Assembly: GCF_028288105.1 (NCBI RefSeq)
Contig: NZ_JAQBOI010000083.1
Span: 1-38,117 of the forward strand
Direction: 5' to 3'
Source of the DNA: Mucilaginibacter sp.
GTDB taxonomy: Bacteria > Bacteroidota > Bacteroidia > Sphingobacteriales > Sphingobacteriaceae
DNA length: 38,117 bases
Shown: positions 5,694-14,494 of the stretch, in pieces
How the letters are laid out: each line of letters begins with the position of its first letter
How positions within the stretch are numbered: position 1 is the first letter of the stretch
Program-made: the position numbers and the translations under genes
Notes under the pieces: generated by a model
What the model was told of the DNA's origin: nothing
Databases searched by the model: none
The model's input: only the letters and a program-made list of their open reading frames with translations

Positions 5694-8510
5694 ATGCCCA
5701 AAGATACTTCCATCAAATCCGTACTAATTATTGGTTCAGGCCCTATCATTATTGGCCAGGCGTGTGAGTTTGATTACGCAGGCTCGCAAGCTGCCCTTTC
5801 TTTAAAAGAAGAAGGCATTACCGTATCCATCATCAACAGCAACCCTGCTACTATTATGACGGATAAGGTTATTGGCGACCATGTTTACCTGCTGCCGCTT
5901 ACCTGCGAAAGCATTGAGCAAATACTTACCGAACAAAAAATTGATGCCGTACTGCCTACTATGGGTGGCCAAACCGCGCTAAACCTTTGTATTGAGGCCG
6001 ATGAGCAAGGTATCTGGAAAAAACACGGTGTTAAAATTGTAGGTGTTGATATAGCCGCGATAGAAAAAACCGAGAATCGCGAAGCCTTCCGCCAGTTAAT
6101 GGTTGATATAGGTGTTGGAGTGGCTACTTCAAAAATAGCCAACTCGTTCCTTGAAGGTAAAGAAGCCGCGCAGGAAATTGGTTTCCCGCTGGTTATACGC
6201 CCAAGCTATACGCTGGGTGGTAAAGGCGCTGGCTTTGTACATAAAAAAGAAGATTTTGACGCCGCTTTAAGTCGCGGCTTGCAGGCATCGCCAACCCACG
6301 AGGTATTGGTTGAGCAGGCAGTTTTAGGCTGGAAAGAATACGAGCTGGAGCTTTTGAGGGATAGTAATGATAACGTTATCATTATCTGTTCTATCGAGAA
6401 CTTCGACCCAATGGGTATCCACACCGGCGACTCGATAACCGTGGCACCTGCCATGACACTGAGCGACCGCTGCTACCAGGAAATGCGTAACCAGGCCATC
6501 AAAATGATGCGTGCCATTGGTAATTTCGCGGGTGGTTGTAACGTACAGTTCTCGGTAAACCCTGCCGATGAAAGCATTATCGCCATTGAGATAAACCCAC
6601 GTGTATCGCGTTCATCAGCATTAGCATCAAAAGCAACAGGTTACCCAATTGCTAAAATAGCTGCAAAGCTGGCCATTGGTTATAACCTCGATGAAATAGA
6701 AAATCAGATCACCAAAACAACTTCGGCTTATTTTGAACCGACGTTGGATTACGTGATCGTAAAGATCCCCCGCTGGAACTTTGATAAATTTAAAGGCGCT
6801 AACCGCGAGCTTGGTTTAACCATGAAATCGGTAGGCGAGGTGATGGGCATTGGCCGCAGCTTTATCGAAGCTTTACAGAAGGCTTGCCAGAGTTTAGAAA
6901 TTGGCCGCGCCGGCCTTGGTGCCGATGGCCGCCAAAGCCGCAACCTTGACGAGATAATGCACAGCCTGGAGCATCCAAGCTGGGACAGGCTGTTCCACAT
7001 CTATGATGCCATGAGCCTGGGTGTGCCAATTGAATCGATAAGAAAAGTTACTAAGATTGACCGCTGGTTCCTGAACCAGATACAGGATGTAGTGAACGTA
7101 GAAACAGAACTGCGCCGCTACTCGCTGAATAATATCCCCGAAGATTTCTTCTTCACCCTAAAACAACGCGGTTTTTCTGATACCCAGATAGCCTACGTAT
7201 TAGGTAACGTAACCGAGGAAGATGTTTACAAACGCCGCAAAGCGCTAAACATTAACCGTGTTTACAAAATGGTAGATACCTGCGCGGCAGAGTTCGCGGC
7301 AAAAACACCATATTACTACTCTACTTACGAGGGCGAGAACGAGTCCATCGTATCTGATAAAAAGAAAATAATTGTATTAGGATCGGGGCCTAACCGTATT
7401 GGACAGGGTATTGAATTTGATTATAGCTGTGTACATGGTTTGCTTGCCGCTAAAGAAGCCGGCTATGAGGCCATCATGATCAACTGTAACCCCGAAACCG
7501 TATCTACCGACTTTAACATGGCCGATAAGCTGTACTTTGAGCCCGTTTTTTGGGAGCATGTACGCGAGATCATCGACCTGGAGAAACCGGAAGGTGTAAT
7601 TGTTCAGTTAGGTGGCCAAACAGCCCTTAAAATGGCCGAGAAGCTACATGAGCATGGTGTTAAGATAATTGGCACATCATTCAACGATATGGATGTGGCT
7701 GAAGATCGCGGCCGTTTCAGCGACTTGTTAAAAGAGCTTGGAATCCCTTACCCTAAATATGGTGTTGCCGAAAGTGCTGAAGAAGCGCTGGAAGTTGCGC
7801 ACGAAGTAGGTTACCCGGTATTGGTTCGCCCAAGCTACGTGCTTGGTGGCCAGGGCATGAGCATTGTGATAAACGACGAGGACCTGGAGAAGGCTGTGGT
7901 AAATCTGTTGAAAAATTTACCCGGTAACCGGGTATTAATTGACCACTTCCTTGATCGTGCTGCCGAAACTGAGTCAGATTCTATCCACGATGGGGATGAT
8001 GTTCACATTATTGGTTTGATGGAACACATTGAACCTGCGGGCATCCATTCCGGCGATTCATTTGCCGTATTACCTCCGTTTGATCTATCAGCTAACGTGA
8101 TAAGCAAGATGGAAGAATACACAGAGAAAATTGCCCGTGCCCTAAACGTTCGTGGCCTGCTGAATATTCAATTCGCGGTTAAAGATGATAGGGTATATGT
8201 GATAGAAGCTAACCCGCGTGCATCGCGTACTGTGCCTTTTATAGCTAAAGCGTACGATGTGCCTTACATAAACATAGCTGCCAAAGTAATGCTTGGCGCA
8301 AACAAATTAAAAGACTTTACCATAGAGCGCAAGCTTAAAGGATATGCAATAAAAGAGCCTGTATTTTCGTTTGATAAGTTCCCGGAAGTAAACAAGGAGC
8401 TTGGGCCGGAAATGAAATCAACAGGCGAAGCCATCAGGTTCATCCCTGATTTGGACGACCCGTATTTCAGGCATCTGTATAAAGAAAAATCAATGTATTT
8501 AAGCAAGTAA
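5694..8510 (+). CDS. carB: Carbamoyl-phosphate synthase large subunit, lacking the C-terminal allosteric domain
   Basis: Makes carbamoyl phosphate for pyrimidine and arginine synthesis from bicarbonate, ammonia (from CarA) and two ATP. The duplicated ATP-grasp layout is visible. The first half starts VLIIGSGPIIIGQACEFDYAG with GGQTALN and ends with IEINPRVSRSSALASKATGYP. The second half starts at about residue 555 with IVLGSGPNRIGQGIEFDYSC and has GGQTALK and IEANPRASRTVPF. The protein stops at 938 residues, shortly after MKSTGEAI. E. coli CarB has about 1073 and carries a final MGS-like domain that binds UMP and ornithine; it is absent here, as I recall for relatives in the phylum. carA is not adjacent. 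Control may instead lie in the leader, which has a terminator-like hairpin. Confidence 0.97.
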   Translation: MPKDTSIKSVLIIGSGPIIIGQACEFDYAGSQAALSLKEEGITVSIINSNPATIMTDKVIGDHVYLLPLTCESIEQILTEQKIDAVLPTMGGQTALNLCIEADEQGIWKKHGVKIVGVDIAAIEKTENREAFRQLMVDIGVGVATSKIANSFLEGKEAAQEIGFPLVIRPSYTLGGKGAGFVHKKEDFDAALSRGLQASPTHEVLVEQAVLGWKEYELELLRDSNDNVIIICSIENFDPMGIHTGDSITVAPAMTLSDRCYQEMRNQAIKMMRAIGNFAGGCNVQFSVNPADESIIAIEINPRVSRSSALASKATGYPIAKIAAKLAIGYNLDEIENQITKTTSAYFEPTLDYVIVKIPRWNFDKFKGANRELGLTMKSVGEVMGIGRSFIEALQKACQSLEIGRAGLGADGRQSRNLDEIMHSLEHPSWDRLFHIYDAMSLGVPIESIRKVTKIDRWFLNQIQDVVNVETELRRYSLNNIPEDFFFTLKQRGFSDTQIAYVLGNVTEEDVYKRRKALNINRVYKMVDTCAAEFAAKTPYYYSTYEGENESIVSDKKKIIVLGSGPNRIGQGIEFDYSCVHGLLAAKEAGYEAIMINCNPETVSTDFNMADKLYFEPVFWEHVREIIDLEKPEGVIVQLGGQTALKMAEKLHEHGVKIIGTSFNDMDVAEDRGRFSDLLKELGIPYPKYGVAESAEEALEVAHEVGYPVLVRPSYVLGGQGMSIVINDEDLEKAVVNLLKNLPGNRVLIDHFLDRAAETESDSIHDGDDVHIIGLMEHIEPAGIHSGDSFAVLPPFDLSANVISKMEEYTEKIARALNVRGLLNIQFAVKDDRVYVIEANPRASRTVPFIAKAYDVPYINIAAKVMLGANKLKDFTIERKLKGYAIKEPVFSFDKFPEVNKELGPEMKSTGEAIRFIPDLDDPYFRHLYKEKSMYLSK

Positions 8511-8595
8511 TTCAAAACTGGCATCAGTTTTGAATTTAAGGTTAGTCGCCGTGAGATTTTACGGTGCCTATATGGTTTAATTTAGTACTATAGTA

Positions 8596-9303
8596 TTGAA
8601 AGTTAATTTAAAAAATAATACGCCGGTCGTTAATTTGAGCACTATCGACCCGGAGGATGTAGGTGATGTTTTACTAAAGATCGAAAGATCGTTCAATATC
8701 AGATTCACAGACGAGGACCTTAAACATATTAAAACCTTTGGCGCACTATGCGATCTTGTGGTTGAAAAGGTTAAACAGGTACAAAGTGACAGCTGCACAA
8801 CCCAACAGGCTTTCTACAAATTGCGTAATGCAATTAATGCTAAAAAGCCTATTGAAAAATGCGACCTTAAGCCACAAACAAAACTTTGTGAACTTTTCCC
8901 CCGCGATAACCGCATTGAGGTTGTAGCAGATATGGAAGCCGAAATGGGCTTACACGTTAACCTGCTGCAGCCAAAGCGATGGATAGTTTATGGCTTTACC
9001 GGCTTACTGCTGGCAGCGATAGCATTATCGTTCTTTAATAATATTGCAGGGTTTATTGTAACTGGTATTGCTATAACAGGATTAATACTTGCAGGTAAAT
9101 TTGGTAAAGAACTAAAGGTGAAAACCCTTGGCGATTTGGCCGAGAAAATTGCCCGCGAGCATTATTTAAGCTGCCGCCGCAATGCATCAACCGTTAACCG
9201 TACCGAGGTAGCCGAAAAAGTAAAAGAGCTTTTTGCCGATTACCTTCATGTAGAACCCTACCGCTTTAAGAAAAGAAGTAAGGTTTGCATAAGTAACACA
9301 TAA
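8596..9303 (+). CDS. Membrane protein with acyl-carrier-protein-like segments, function unknown
   Basis: A 235-residue protein that I do not recognise as a named family. Residues about 25-60 resemble the second half of acyl carrier proteins: IERSFNIRFTDEDLKHIKTF, then GALCDLVVEKV. The phosphopantetheine Ser-containing DSL motif is missing. A CTTQQAFYKLRNAI stretch follows. Two adjacent hydrophobic segments (about 130-165) look like a membrane hairpin. After it come a second ACP helix-IV-like piece, KTLGDLAEKIA, and a helix-I-like piece, EVAEKVKELFADYLHVEPYRF. Start choice: an in-frame TAA lies 15 bases upstream and there is no early ATG, so TTG 8596 is the best start. It begins 85 bases after carB and ends just before a strong terminator, so it may share the carB transcript. 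Confidence 0.65.
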   Translation: MKVNLKNNTPVVNLSTIDPEDVGDVLLKIERSFNIRFTDEDLKHIKTFGALCDLVVEKVKQVQSDSCTTQQAFYKLRNAINAKKPIEKCDLKPQTKLCELFPRDNRIEVVADMEAEMGLHVNLLQPKRWIVYGFTGLLLAAIALSFFNNIAGFIVTGIAITGLILAGKFGKELKVKTLGDLAEKIAREHYLSCRRNASTVNRTEVAEKVKELFADYLHVEPYRFKKRSKVCISNT

Positions 9304-9306
9304 TTC

Positions 9307-9340
9307 AAAAAAGGGGATAGCCAAAGCTATCCCCTTTTTT
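9307..9340. terminator. Bidirectional intrinsic terminator
   Basis: A perfect 14-bp stem, AAAAAAGGGGATAG / CTATCCCCTTTTTT, has a 6-nt loop with T-runs on either strand. It sits 3 bases after the stop of the ACP-like gene and downstream of the convergent carboxylesterase gene, so it can serve both. Confidence 0.9.
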
Positions 9341-9411
9341 GTTTCTCCATTGCCATGATATTCGCAGTAAAGAATATATCCACCAGTGCGTGAGTATCGT
9401 GCCTGATTTGA

Positions 9412-10947
9412 TTATTTCGTCATGTCCTTTACCATAAATTCCAGAGCGGCTTTATCTGCCAACGTTTTAGCTATGGGTTTTTCGCCCAGATACATTACCT
9501 GATTGGTAGTATTGCTATAAATCGGCCATATCGGCAAGCCCTCACCGTTGGGATTACCCGTTTTAGCAAAATTTACCCAGTAGGATGACATTATATCTGC
9601 CAATTGCCCGTCGATAGGTTCAAACGGGCGGTTCAAAAATTTAAGGTTATTAAATACATAAGCTACCTCCCCGGTATGGAAGGCACCGTATTTTACAAAA
9701 TCTGCCGTGGCGGGTAGCCGGCGGGTAAAACGGTAAAGGTAAACCTTAGTTTTATTCTTCACACTTTGCTGATTCACCCAACTATAATTTTGCACGCCGA
9801 ACATCTGGTCGCGCGACATCCTTATCTGTGATCTTTCTGCTTCGGCATCTGTTGTTCCGGGGTAAAGCTTTAAAACTTCCGGGGCTTTATTACCGAAACG
9901 CTTTGTAATCCCGGTGGTGTAATCGGCAGCGTTTTTTATAGCGCCAATAAAAGCATCATCTTCGTTCCAACCGGTAAGCAACGGAACCTGGTTCTCTTTA
10001 TTCGCGGCAAAAATATCTGCTGGTACCTGCGGTAAAAAGTATCCATCTATAATTGGGCGAAAATTGTTTTGTTTAAGCAATTCCTCGACCGGTAGCTTTC
10101 TAAGATCGGCAAGTGTTGCTGCGTGTAGTTCCCCGGCGGTTATTACCCCGCCTTTTTCAGCTTCGGTTAAAGAAACACCGCTACCTTTACCCGGCAACAT
10201 GTGCGCACCACTTTCGGCAATAGCTTTGCTGAAATAGCCTTTGGCTAATGGCGATGCTACTAAGTAGTTAACCCCAAAAGAGCCTGCCGACTGCCCCGCG
10301 ATAGTTACATTATTGGGGTCGCCGCCAAAGGCAGCAATATTTTTCTGCACCCATTTTAGGGCTGCCAGCATATCCATTAAACCATAGTTGCCAGATGCAT
10401 GATTGGGCGATTCTTTGGTCAGCTCGGGATGGGCGAGGAACCCCAGGATGCCAACCCGGTATGGGACACTCACTAATATCACACCCTTTTTGGCCAGCGC
10501 TTCACCATCATAAATAGGCACATTGGTGCCGCCGCTTACAAAGCCGCCACCATAGATCCATACTATAACAGGTCTTTTTTCGGCAGGCGTTTTTGCCCCT
10601 GTCCATACGTTCAGGTACAGGCAATCTTCACTTAGCGGTTCATCCTTTATCAGAAACTCGCGGGTGTAAACCCCAAATTCGTTTGGTTTGCCCTGTATGG
10701 GGCTTTTAGAAAACTCGGTACATGCTTTAACGCCATTCCAGGGCGCTACCGATTGTGGCGCTTTCCAGCGTAGCTCGCCAATAGGCGGGGCAGCAAATGG
10801 GATCCCCTTAAATATATGAACGCTATTATCGCTGCTCACGCTGCCTGATATTTTACCGGCATCGGTTTGTACTACATTCAAAGCGGTTTGCGCGATGGAA
10901 TATAAAGTAGATAGCAGGATGAGTGATAAAGTTAGTATCCGTTTCAT
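9412..10947 (-). CDS. Secreted type-B carboxylesterase/lipase
   Basis: A 511-residue alpha/beta-hydrolase of the carboxylesterase type B family, acting on carboxylic esters outside the cytoplasm. It has a signal peptide (residues 1-19, ending SIAQ). Family marks are EDCLYLNVW (about 107-115), the oxyanion-hole GGG (133-135), FGGDPNNVTIAGQSAGS with nucleophile Ser220, the acidic stretch GWNEDDA (about 327-332) for the catalytic acid, and His424 in FHTGEVAYVF. All triad positions are present and the length is normal. The natural substrate is not evident; with the GH3 gene just upstream on the same strand, an ester group on plant polysaccharide or a glycoside is plausible (inference). A palindromic repeat separates it from the GH3 gene. 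Confidence 0.9.
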   Translation of the reverse strand: MKRILTLSLILLSTLYSIAQTALNVVQTDAGKISGSVSSDNSVHIFKGIPFAAPPIGELRWKAPQSVAPWNGVKACTEFSKSPIQGKPNEFGVYTREFLIKDEPLSEDCLYLNVWTGAKTPAEKRPVIVWIYGGGFVSGGTNVPIYDGEALAKKGVILVSVPYRVGILGFLAHPELTKESPNHASGNYGLMDMLAALKWVQKNIAAFGGDPNNVTIAGQSAGSFGVNYLVASPLAKGYFSKAIAESGAHMLPGKGSGVSLTEAEKGGVITAGELHAATLADLRKLPVEELLKQNNFRPIIDGYFLPQVPADIFAANKENQVPLLTGWNEDDAFIGAIKNAADYTTGITKRFGNKAPEVLKLYPGTTDAEAERSQIRMSRDQMFGVQNYSWVNQQSVKNKTKVYLYRFTRRLPATADFVKYGAFHTGEVAYVFNNLKFLNRPFEPIDGQLADIMSSYWVNFAKTGNPNGEGLPIWPIYSNTTNQVMYLGEKPIAKTLADKAALEFMVKDMTK

Positions 10948-10960
10948 AGTTTAAATTTTT

Positions 10961-11077
10961 TACTACAGAGGACACAGAGATAAAAGCACAGAGATCACTG
11001 AGATTTTATTTTTTTTTCAGTTTACTCTTTTGTCTTTCTCCATTTACTCTGTGCAACCTCAGTGACCTCTGTGGTTA
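10961..11077. repeat. Imperfect palindromic intergenic repeat (CACAGAG type)
   Basis: The left arm, CTACAGAGGACACAGAGA, continues with CACAGAGATCACTGAG. It is mirrored by a right arm whose reverse complement reads AACCACAGAGGTCACTGAG followed by CACAGAG. Between the arms lies a T/C-rich stretch. It fills the spacer between the esterase and GH3 genes. Repeats of this wording are, from memory, scattered through many bacterial genomes. Confidence 0.6.
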
Positions 11078-11101
11078 ATTCTATAATTAATATAAAGCAA
11101 T

Positions 11102-13432
11102 TTACGGTTTTGCTGTTGCTTTATTATACTTTGCTGTACGGGCATCTTTTATAACACCTTTCCAGTTCAATCCGTAGCCAAAATCATATATGTGCCCTTC
11201 AGAATCGGTGTAGCATTTCATATCGTGCGGTACATCTTCATATTGGGCCTCTACTACTTTCATATCCAGCGGCATTTGCAACGGTAGTAAGGCAGATGGT
11301 TCTGCTTTACCTGTAAGGATATCTAAACTTGCCTGCCCCTGTACGCCAAAATTGGCAATTATCGCGTTAGCTTGTTTTTCCAGTTCGGCAAAAACCATAG
11401 GGTTGTTAAGGTTCACCGAAACAATAACCGGTTTGCCCTTCATTTTTGCATAAGTATCGGTCACCATAGCCAGATCGGTAACGTTGGTTGATGTTTCTGA
11501 TTTGTTTTTATAACTACGGTTGGTGAATGTCTCCAAAGGGTCGCCACCGGCAAGGCTGTTCTCGCGGGCCGTTTCGGCAGTGTATTTACTATACTGTAAC
11601 GATACCGGCAAATAGCCGTTCCCGCCGTTTTTAGCATCGTCGCCATCGTAACCACCGTGCCCAATAGGGCTGTCAATAAATACCAGCGCGTAATCGGCCT
11701 CATCAGGGTTTTCGGTCACTTTAAAATATTTCTTAACCGTTTCCATATTTACCGGGTATTCCAGTTTTTCGGGGGTTACCATCCCCAGGAAATTCTTACC
11801 TGCCGGAGTGAATTTTTTGGGGACATAAACAGCTTTGCCTGTTTGCAATGGCAATATGTTTGCCTTATTCTTCAGCATTACAATTGATTTTAGCTGGGCC
11901 TGATAGCCTGCAGCCATAAAATCAGCGTTGCCCACGGTTTTCTTAGTTATTTCAGGGTCAAGGTACGGGTTCTCAAATAATCCCGTACGGAAAATACCCC
12001 TCAATAAGCGTACTGCAGATTGCTCAAACCTTGCCCGCATAAAAGGTTCGCCGTGTTCTTTAACACCCATTTGGTAGGCTTCTAACACCGGTGCAGCATC
12101 ATTATTGCCTCCGAACTGGTCAACGCCTGCCATTAAAATTTTGTAATGTCGCTGGGCAATGGTAGCTTTTTCCATCCCCCATGATTTACCTGATAAAAAG
12201 CTATTGATAACCGTTTCATCGCCGGTAACCAGCCAGTCGGTACAAACCACACCATCGTATTTATACTTGTTGCGCAGCAGGTCGGTAATAATGTATTTGT
12301 TGTAATTGTTGGCCACGTTCTCGTGGTTTTTAGTATCCTGGTTAAATGATATGGTATAATATGGCATCACCGCGGCAGCCATACCCGTTTTACTGGCAAG
12401 TTTAAACGCTCCTTGTGTAAAAGGTATTAGTGCTTCGTTAAAATTATTGCCTGGGTACACAGCATATTTACCAAAACCATAATGCGCATCGCGGCCACCC
12501 TCGCCCGCGCCGCCACCCGGCCAGTGTTTCACCATGGCGTTAACGCTGTTATAGCCCCAACCATTGGCCAGTTCTTTTGTACCGGTTGATGTTTGAAAAC
12601 CATCTATATAGGCACGTGCCATATCTGCCGCCAGTTGTGGATCCTCGCCAAAGGTGCCGCTTACACGGTTCCAGCGTGGGTCTGTAGCGATGTCAACCTG
12701 TGGGGATAAAGCCGTAGCGATGCCCAATGCGCGGTATTCCTGCGCGGCTATATGCCCAAAGTTTTGGGTAACCGATGGATCGAACGTTGCCGCCATACCC
12801 AACGAGCCCGGCCACATAGAAATATTACCGCCCGCACCCGCGTTAAACTCGGCTGTAGCCAGTGTGCCATGGCGCGGATCGGAGCTGTTGTTAGCCGGGA
12901 TACCCAGGCCAATGCCCTCTACAAAGGCTTGCGCGGTGTTATTCCATTTTGCGGCAACCTCCGGGCTTTGTACCGATGTAATAAGTACGTGGCGTACATT
13001 ATCCTTTTCTAAAAATTGCTTTTGCTGATCAGATAGGTCAAAGGGATTTACACCACTTTCAGCAAATGGCTTACCACCGTAAGTTCCGACAAATGGCCCA
13101 ACCGGGATAGAAGGGATCATCTGGTGGCGACTGTAAAGCATTAGCCCCGCAATTTGCTCAATGCTCATTTTTGAGGCGAGGTCTTTGGCGCGTACATCAA
13201 CAGGCAAACGCCAGTCTTCGTACTTATCAAGTTTGCCGTTTTTGTTCAGGTCTTTAAAAGCCAAACCATCAACAGTTAATATTTTAACCCCCGATATGGT
13301 TGAATAGCCCAGGCTTTGGCCGCCTTTATTGGTTACAAAAGCAATGTTGCCTGCCTTAGTTTCGGTCCATTTGGTTTGTGCGGATACAACGCATGGCAGC
13401 AATGCCAGCAGCAATAGGTAATTTTTTTTCAT
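11102..13432 (-). CDS. Secreted glycoside hydrolase family 3 protein (beta-glucosidase-like)
   Basis: A 776-residue exo-acting beta-glycosidase of GH3, exported by a signal peptide ending VSAQ (residue 19). The order is a short lead region with an EF-hand-like loop, DLNKNGKLDKYED (about 61-73), the catalytic TIM barrel, then the alpha/beta sandwich domain. Barrel motifs are SPQVDIATDPRWNR, GTFGEDP, VKHWPGGG and VVCTDW, in which Asp399 is the expected nucleophile. The second domain has VMLKNKANILPL and ends FGYGLNWK. It stops soon after, so the C-terminal FnIII domain of many GH3 enzymes is absent. Sugar specificity cannot be read off. A promoter-like pair lies about 107 bases upstream; the esterase gene follows downstream. 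Confidence 0.92.
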   Translation of the reverse strand: MKKNYLLLLALLPCVVSAQTKWTETKAGNIAFVTNKGGQSLGYSTISGVKILTVDGLAFKDLNKNGKLDKYEDWRLPVDVRAKDLASKMSIEQIAGLMLYSRHQMIPSIPVGPFVGTYGGKPFAESGVNPFDLSDQQKQFLEKDNVRHVLITSVQSPEVAAKWNNTAQAFVEGIGLGIPANNSSDPRHGTLATAEFNAGAGGNISMWPGSLGMAATFDPSVTQNFGHIAAQEYRALGIATALSPQVDIATDPRWNRVSGTFGEDPQLAADMARAYIDGFQTSTGTKELANGWGYNSVNAMVKHWPGGGAGEGGRDAHYGFGKYAVYPGNNFNEALIPFTQGAFKLASKTGMAAAVMPYYTISFNQDTKNHENVANNYNKYIITDLLRNKYKYDGVVCTDWLVTGDETVINSFLSGKSWGMEKATIAQRHYKILMAGVDQFGGNNDAAPVLEAYQMGVKEHGEPFMRARFEQSAVRLLRGIFRTGLFENPYLDPEITKKTVGNADFMAAGYQAQLKSIVMLKNKANILPLQTGKAVYVPKKFTPAGKNFLGMVTPEKLEYPVNMETVKKYFKVTENPDEADYALVFIDSPIGHGGYDGDDAKNGGNGYLPVSLQYSKYTAETARENSLAGGDPLETFTNRSYKNKSETSTNVTDLAMVTDTYAKMKGKPVIVSVNLNNPMVFAELEKQANAIIANFGVQGQASLDILTGKAEPSALLPLQMPLDMKVVEAQYEDVPHDMKCYTDSEGHIYDFGYGLNWKGVIKDARTAKYNKATAKP

Positions 13433-13538
13433 AAAATACTTTTTCAGCTTTAGAGCGGTTCCCCATAAAAGCGTTGTGGCCTGTATGGTATAATTGGTTA
13501 TTGCACTGACAGTTCTGAGTTATTGTGTCATAACTACA

Positions 13539-13570
13539 CAATACTAAATATTATAATTTAAAATAGCAAA
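13539..13570 (-). promoter_or_regulatory. Probable promoter of the GH3 gene
   Basis: On the minus strand TTTG (13570-13567) is followed after 20 bases by TAGTATTG (13546-13539), close to the -33/-7 arrangement of Bacteroidota promoters with one mismatch in the -7. The leader to the ATG at 13432 would be about 100 nt. Confidence 0.4.
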
Positions 13571-13684
13571 CGTCAAAATATTTATAACAATTTTAAAACA
13601 CAGTGTCGCATTGTTGCCTGTTTTGCCGTAAGTTTTTAGATAGAATCAGAAACTTTTCCTAATTCTTTAGCCCCTCCTCTACTT

Positions 13685-13948
13685 ATGAAATTAGAAAATT
13701 GCAGGATCTGCGGTACCGCATTCGCTTCAAAATATGTTTTTAAAGAAATGATGTTTGGGATGCGCGATGAATTTCTATATGGTGAATGCCCCAATTGCGG
13801 CAACATTCAGATAATGGAAGTGCCCGATACGCGTGAAGGGTATCCGTTTGAGCAAATGTTCACAATAGCTGCATTTAACAATATGGCGGCTATTTTAAAT
13901 GATAACCAACGGGGCGATGCCGCAAGGTTTTATTTGTATAAGAATTAA
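13685..13948 (+). CDS. Small zinc-ribbon protein, resembling a detached methyltransferase N-terminus
   Basis: An 87-residue protein with two Cys pairs, CRICG at 6-10 and CPNCG at about 35-39, likely holding one zinc. The wording around them (FKEMMFGMRDEFLYGECPNC, then IQIMEVPD) is like the N-terminal zinc-binding segment of class I SAM methyltransferases in Bacteroidota. There it precedes a Rossmann domain of 200 or more residues; here the chain ends at FYLYKN with no SAM motif in any following frame that I can see. It could be a free-standing adaptor or the remnant of a larger gene. It starts at an ATG in a spacer divergent from the GH3 gene. Function is not known. Confidence 0.65.
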   Translation: MKLENCRICGTAFASKYVFKEMMFGMRDEFLYGECPNCGNIQIMEVPDTREGYPFEQMFTIAAFNNMAAILNDNQRGDAARFYLYKN

Positions 13949-14018
13949 ATGTTTTCCATGTCGGAATTTACCCGCTAAATGGTCGCATTAACACCCCATT
14001 GGTATGTAAAAACGCCCT

Positions 14019-14026
14019 TATATTTG
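14019..14026 (+). promoter_or_regulatory. Bacteroidota -7 promoter element of the VOC gene
   Basis: TATATTTG, an exact TAnnTTTG match, with TTG 17 bases upstream and the VOC ATG about 30 bases downstream. Confidence 0.5.
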
Positions 14027-14056
14027 ATTATCATTAACCATTAAAACTAAATAACA

Positions 14057-14464
14057 ATGACCAAGGAATTATGGATGAACCTGCCGGTGAAGAATATTAA
14101 CCGCTCAAAGGAGTTTTTTTCAAGTATAGGGTTTGGTATTAAAGACGGCAGCACGGATACCTCTGTTGCTATATCGGTGAGTGAAAAGAATATTATTGTA
14201 ATGCTTTTCCAGGAGGATGTATTTAAGCAGTTTGCCCAAAATGGATTGGCAGATACCTCAAAAACTACAGAAGTGCTGTTTAGTTTTGGCGCTGAAAGCC
14301 GCGAGGAGGTAGACGAAGTGGCCAAAAAAGTAACCGCTGCGGGGGGCAATCTTTTTGCACCGCCTGCCGAAATACAAGGCTGGATGTATGGCTGCGCTTT
14401 TGCCGACCTTGACGGCCACCGCTGGAACGCGCTGTTCATGGATATGAGCAAGCAAGGAAAATAG
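14057..14464 (+). CDS. VOC (glyoxalase/bleomycin resistance) family protein
   Basis: A 135-residue cytoplasmic protein of the vicinal-oxygen-chelate superfamily. It has the two beta-alpha-beta-beta-beta modules: the first starts ELWMNLPVKNINRSKEFFSS IGF-like, the second near EVDEVAKKVTAAGGNLFAPP and ends DLDGHRWNALFMD. The last motif carries the usual His/Asp region of the metal site. The subgroup resembles uncharacterised YaeR/PhnB-type proteins, so neither glyoxalase nor resistance activity should be assumed. The DUF1801 gene follows 30 bases downstream and probably shares the promoter at 14019. The long antisense ORF over this gene is a shadow. Confidence 0.85.
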   Translation: MTKELWMNLPVKNINRSKEFFSSIGFGIKDGSTDTSVAISVSEKNIIVMLFQEDVFKQFAQNGLADTSKTTEVLFSFGAESREEVDEVAKKVTAAGGNLFAPPAEIQGWMYGCAFADLDGHRWNALFMDMSKQGK

Positions 14465-14494
14465 CTATATTTAAATAGCAAACCAATCACAACC

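Noticed and set aside
12654-13028. Two overlapping plus-strand ORFs of 124 and 86 residues
   Set aside because: Both lie opposite the GH3 gene and show no domain or signal.
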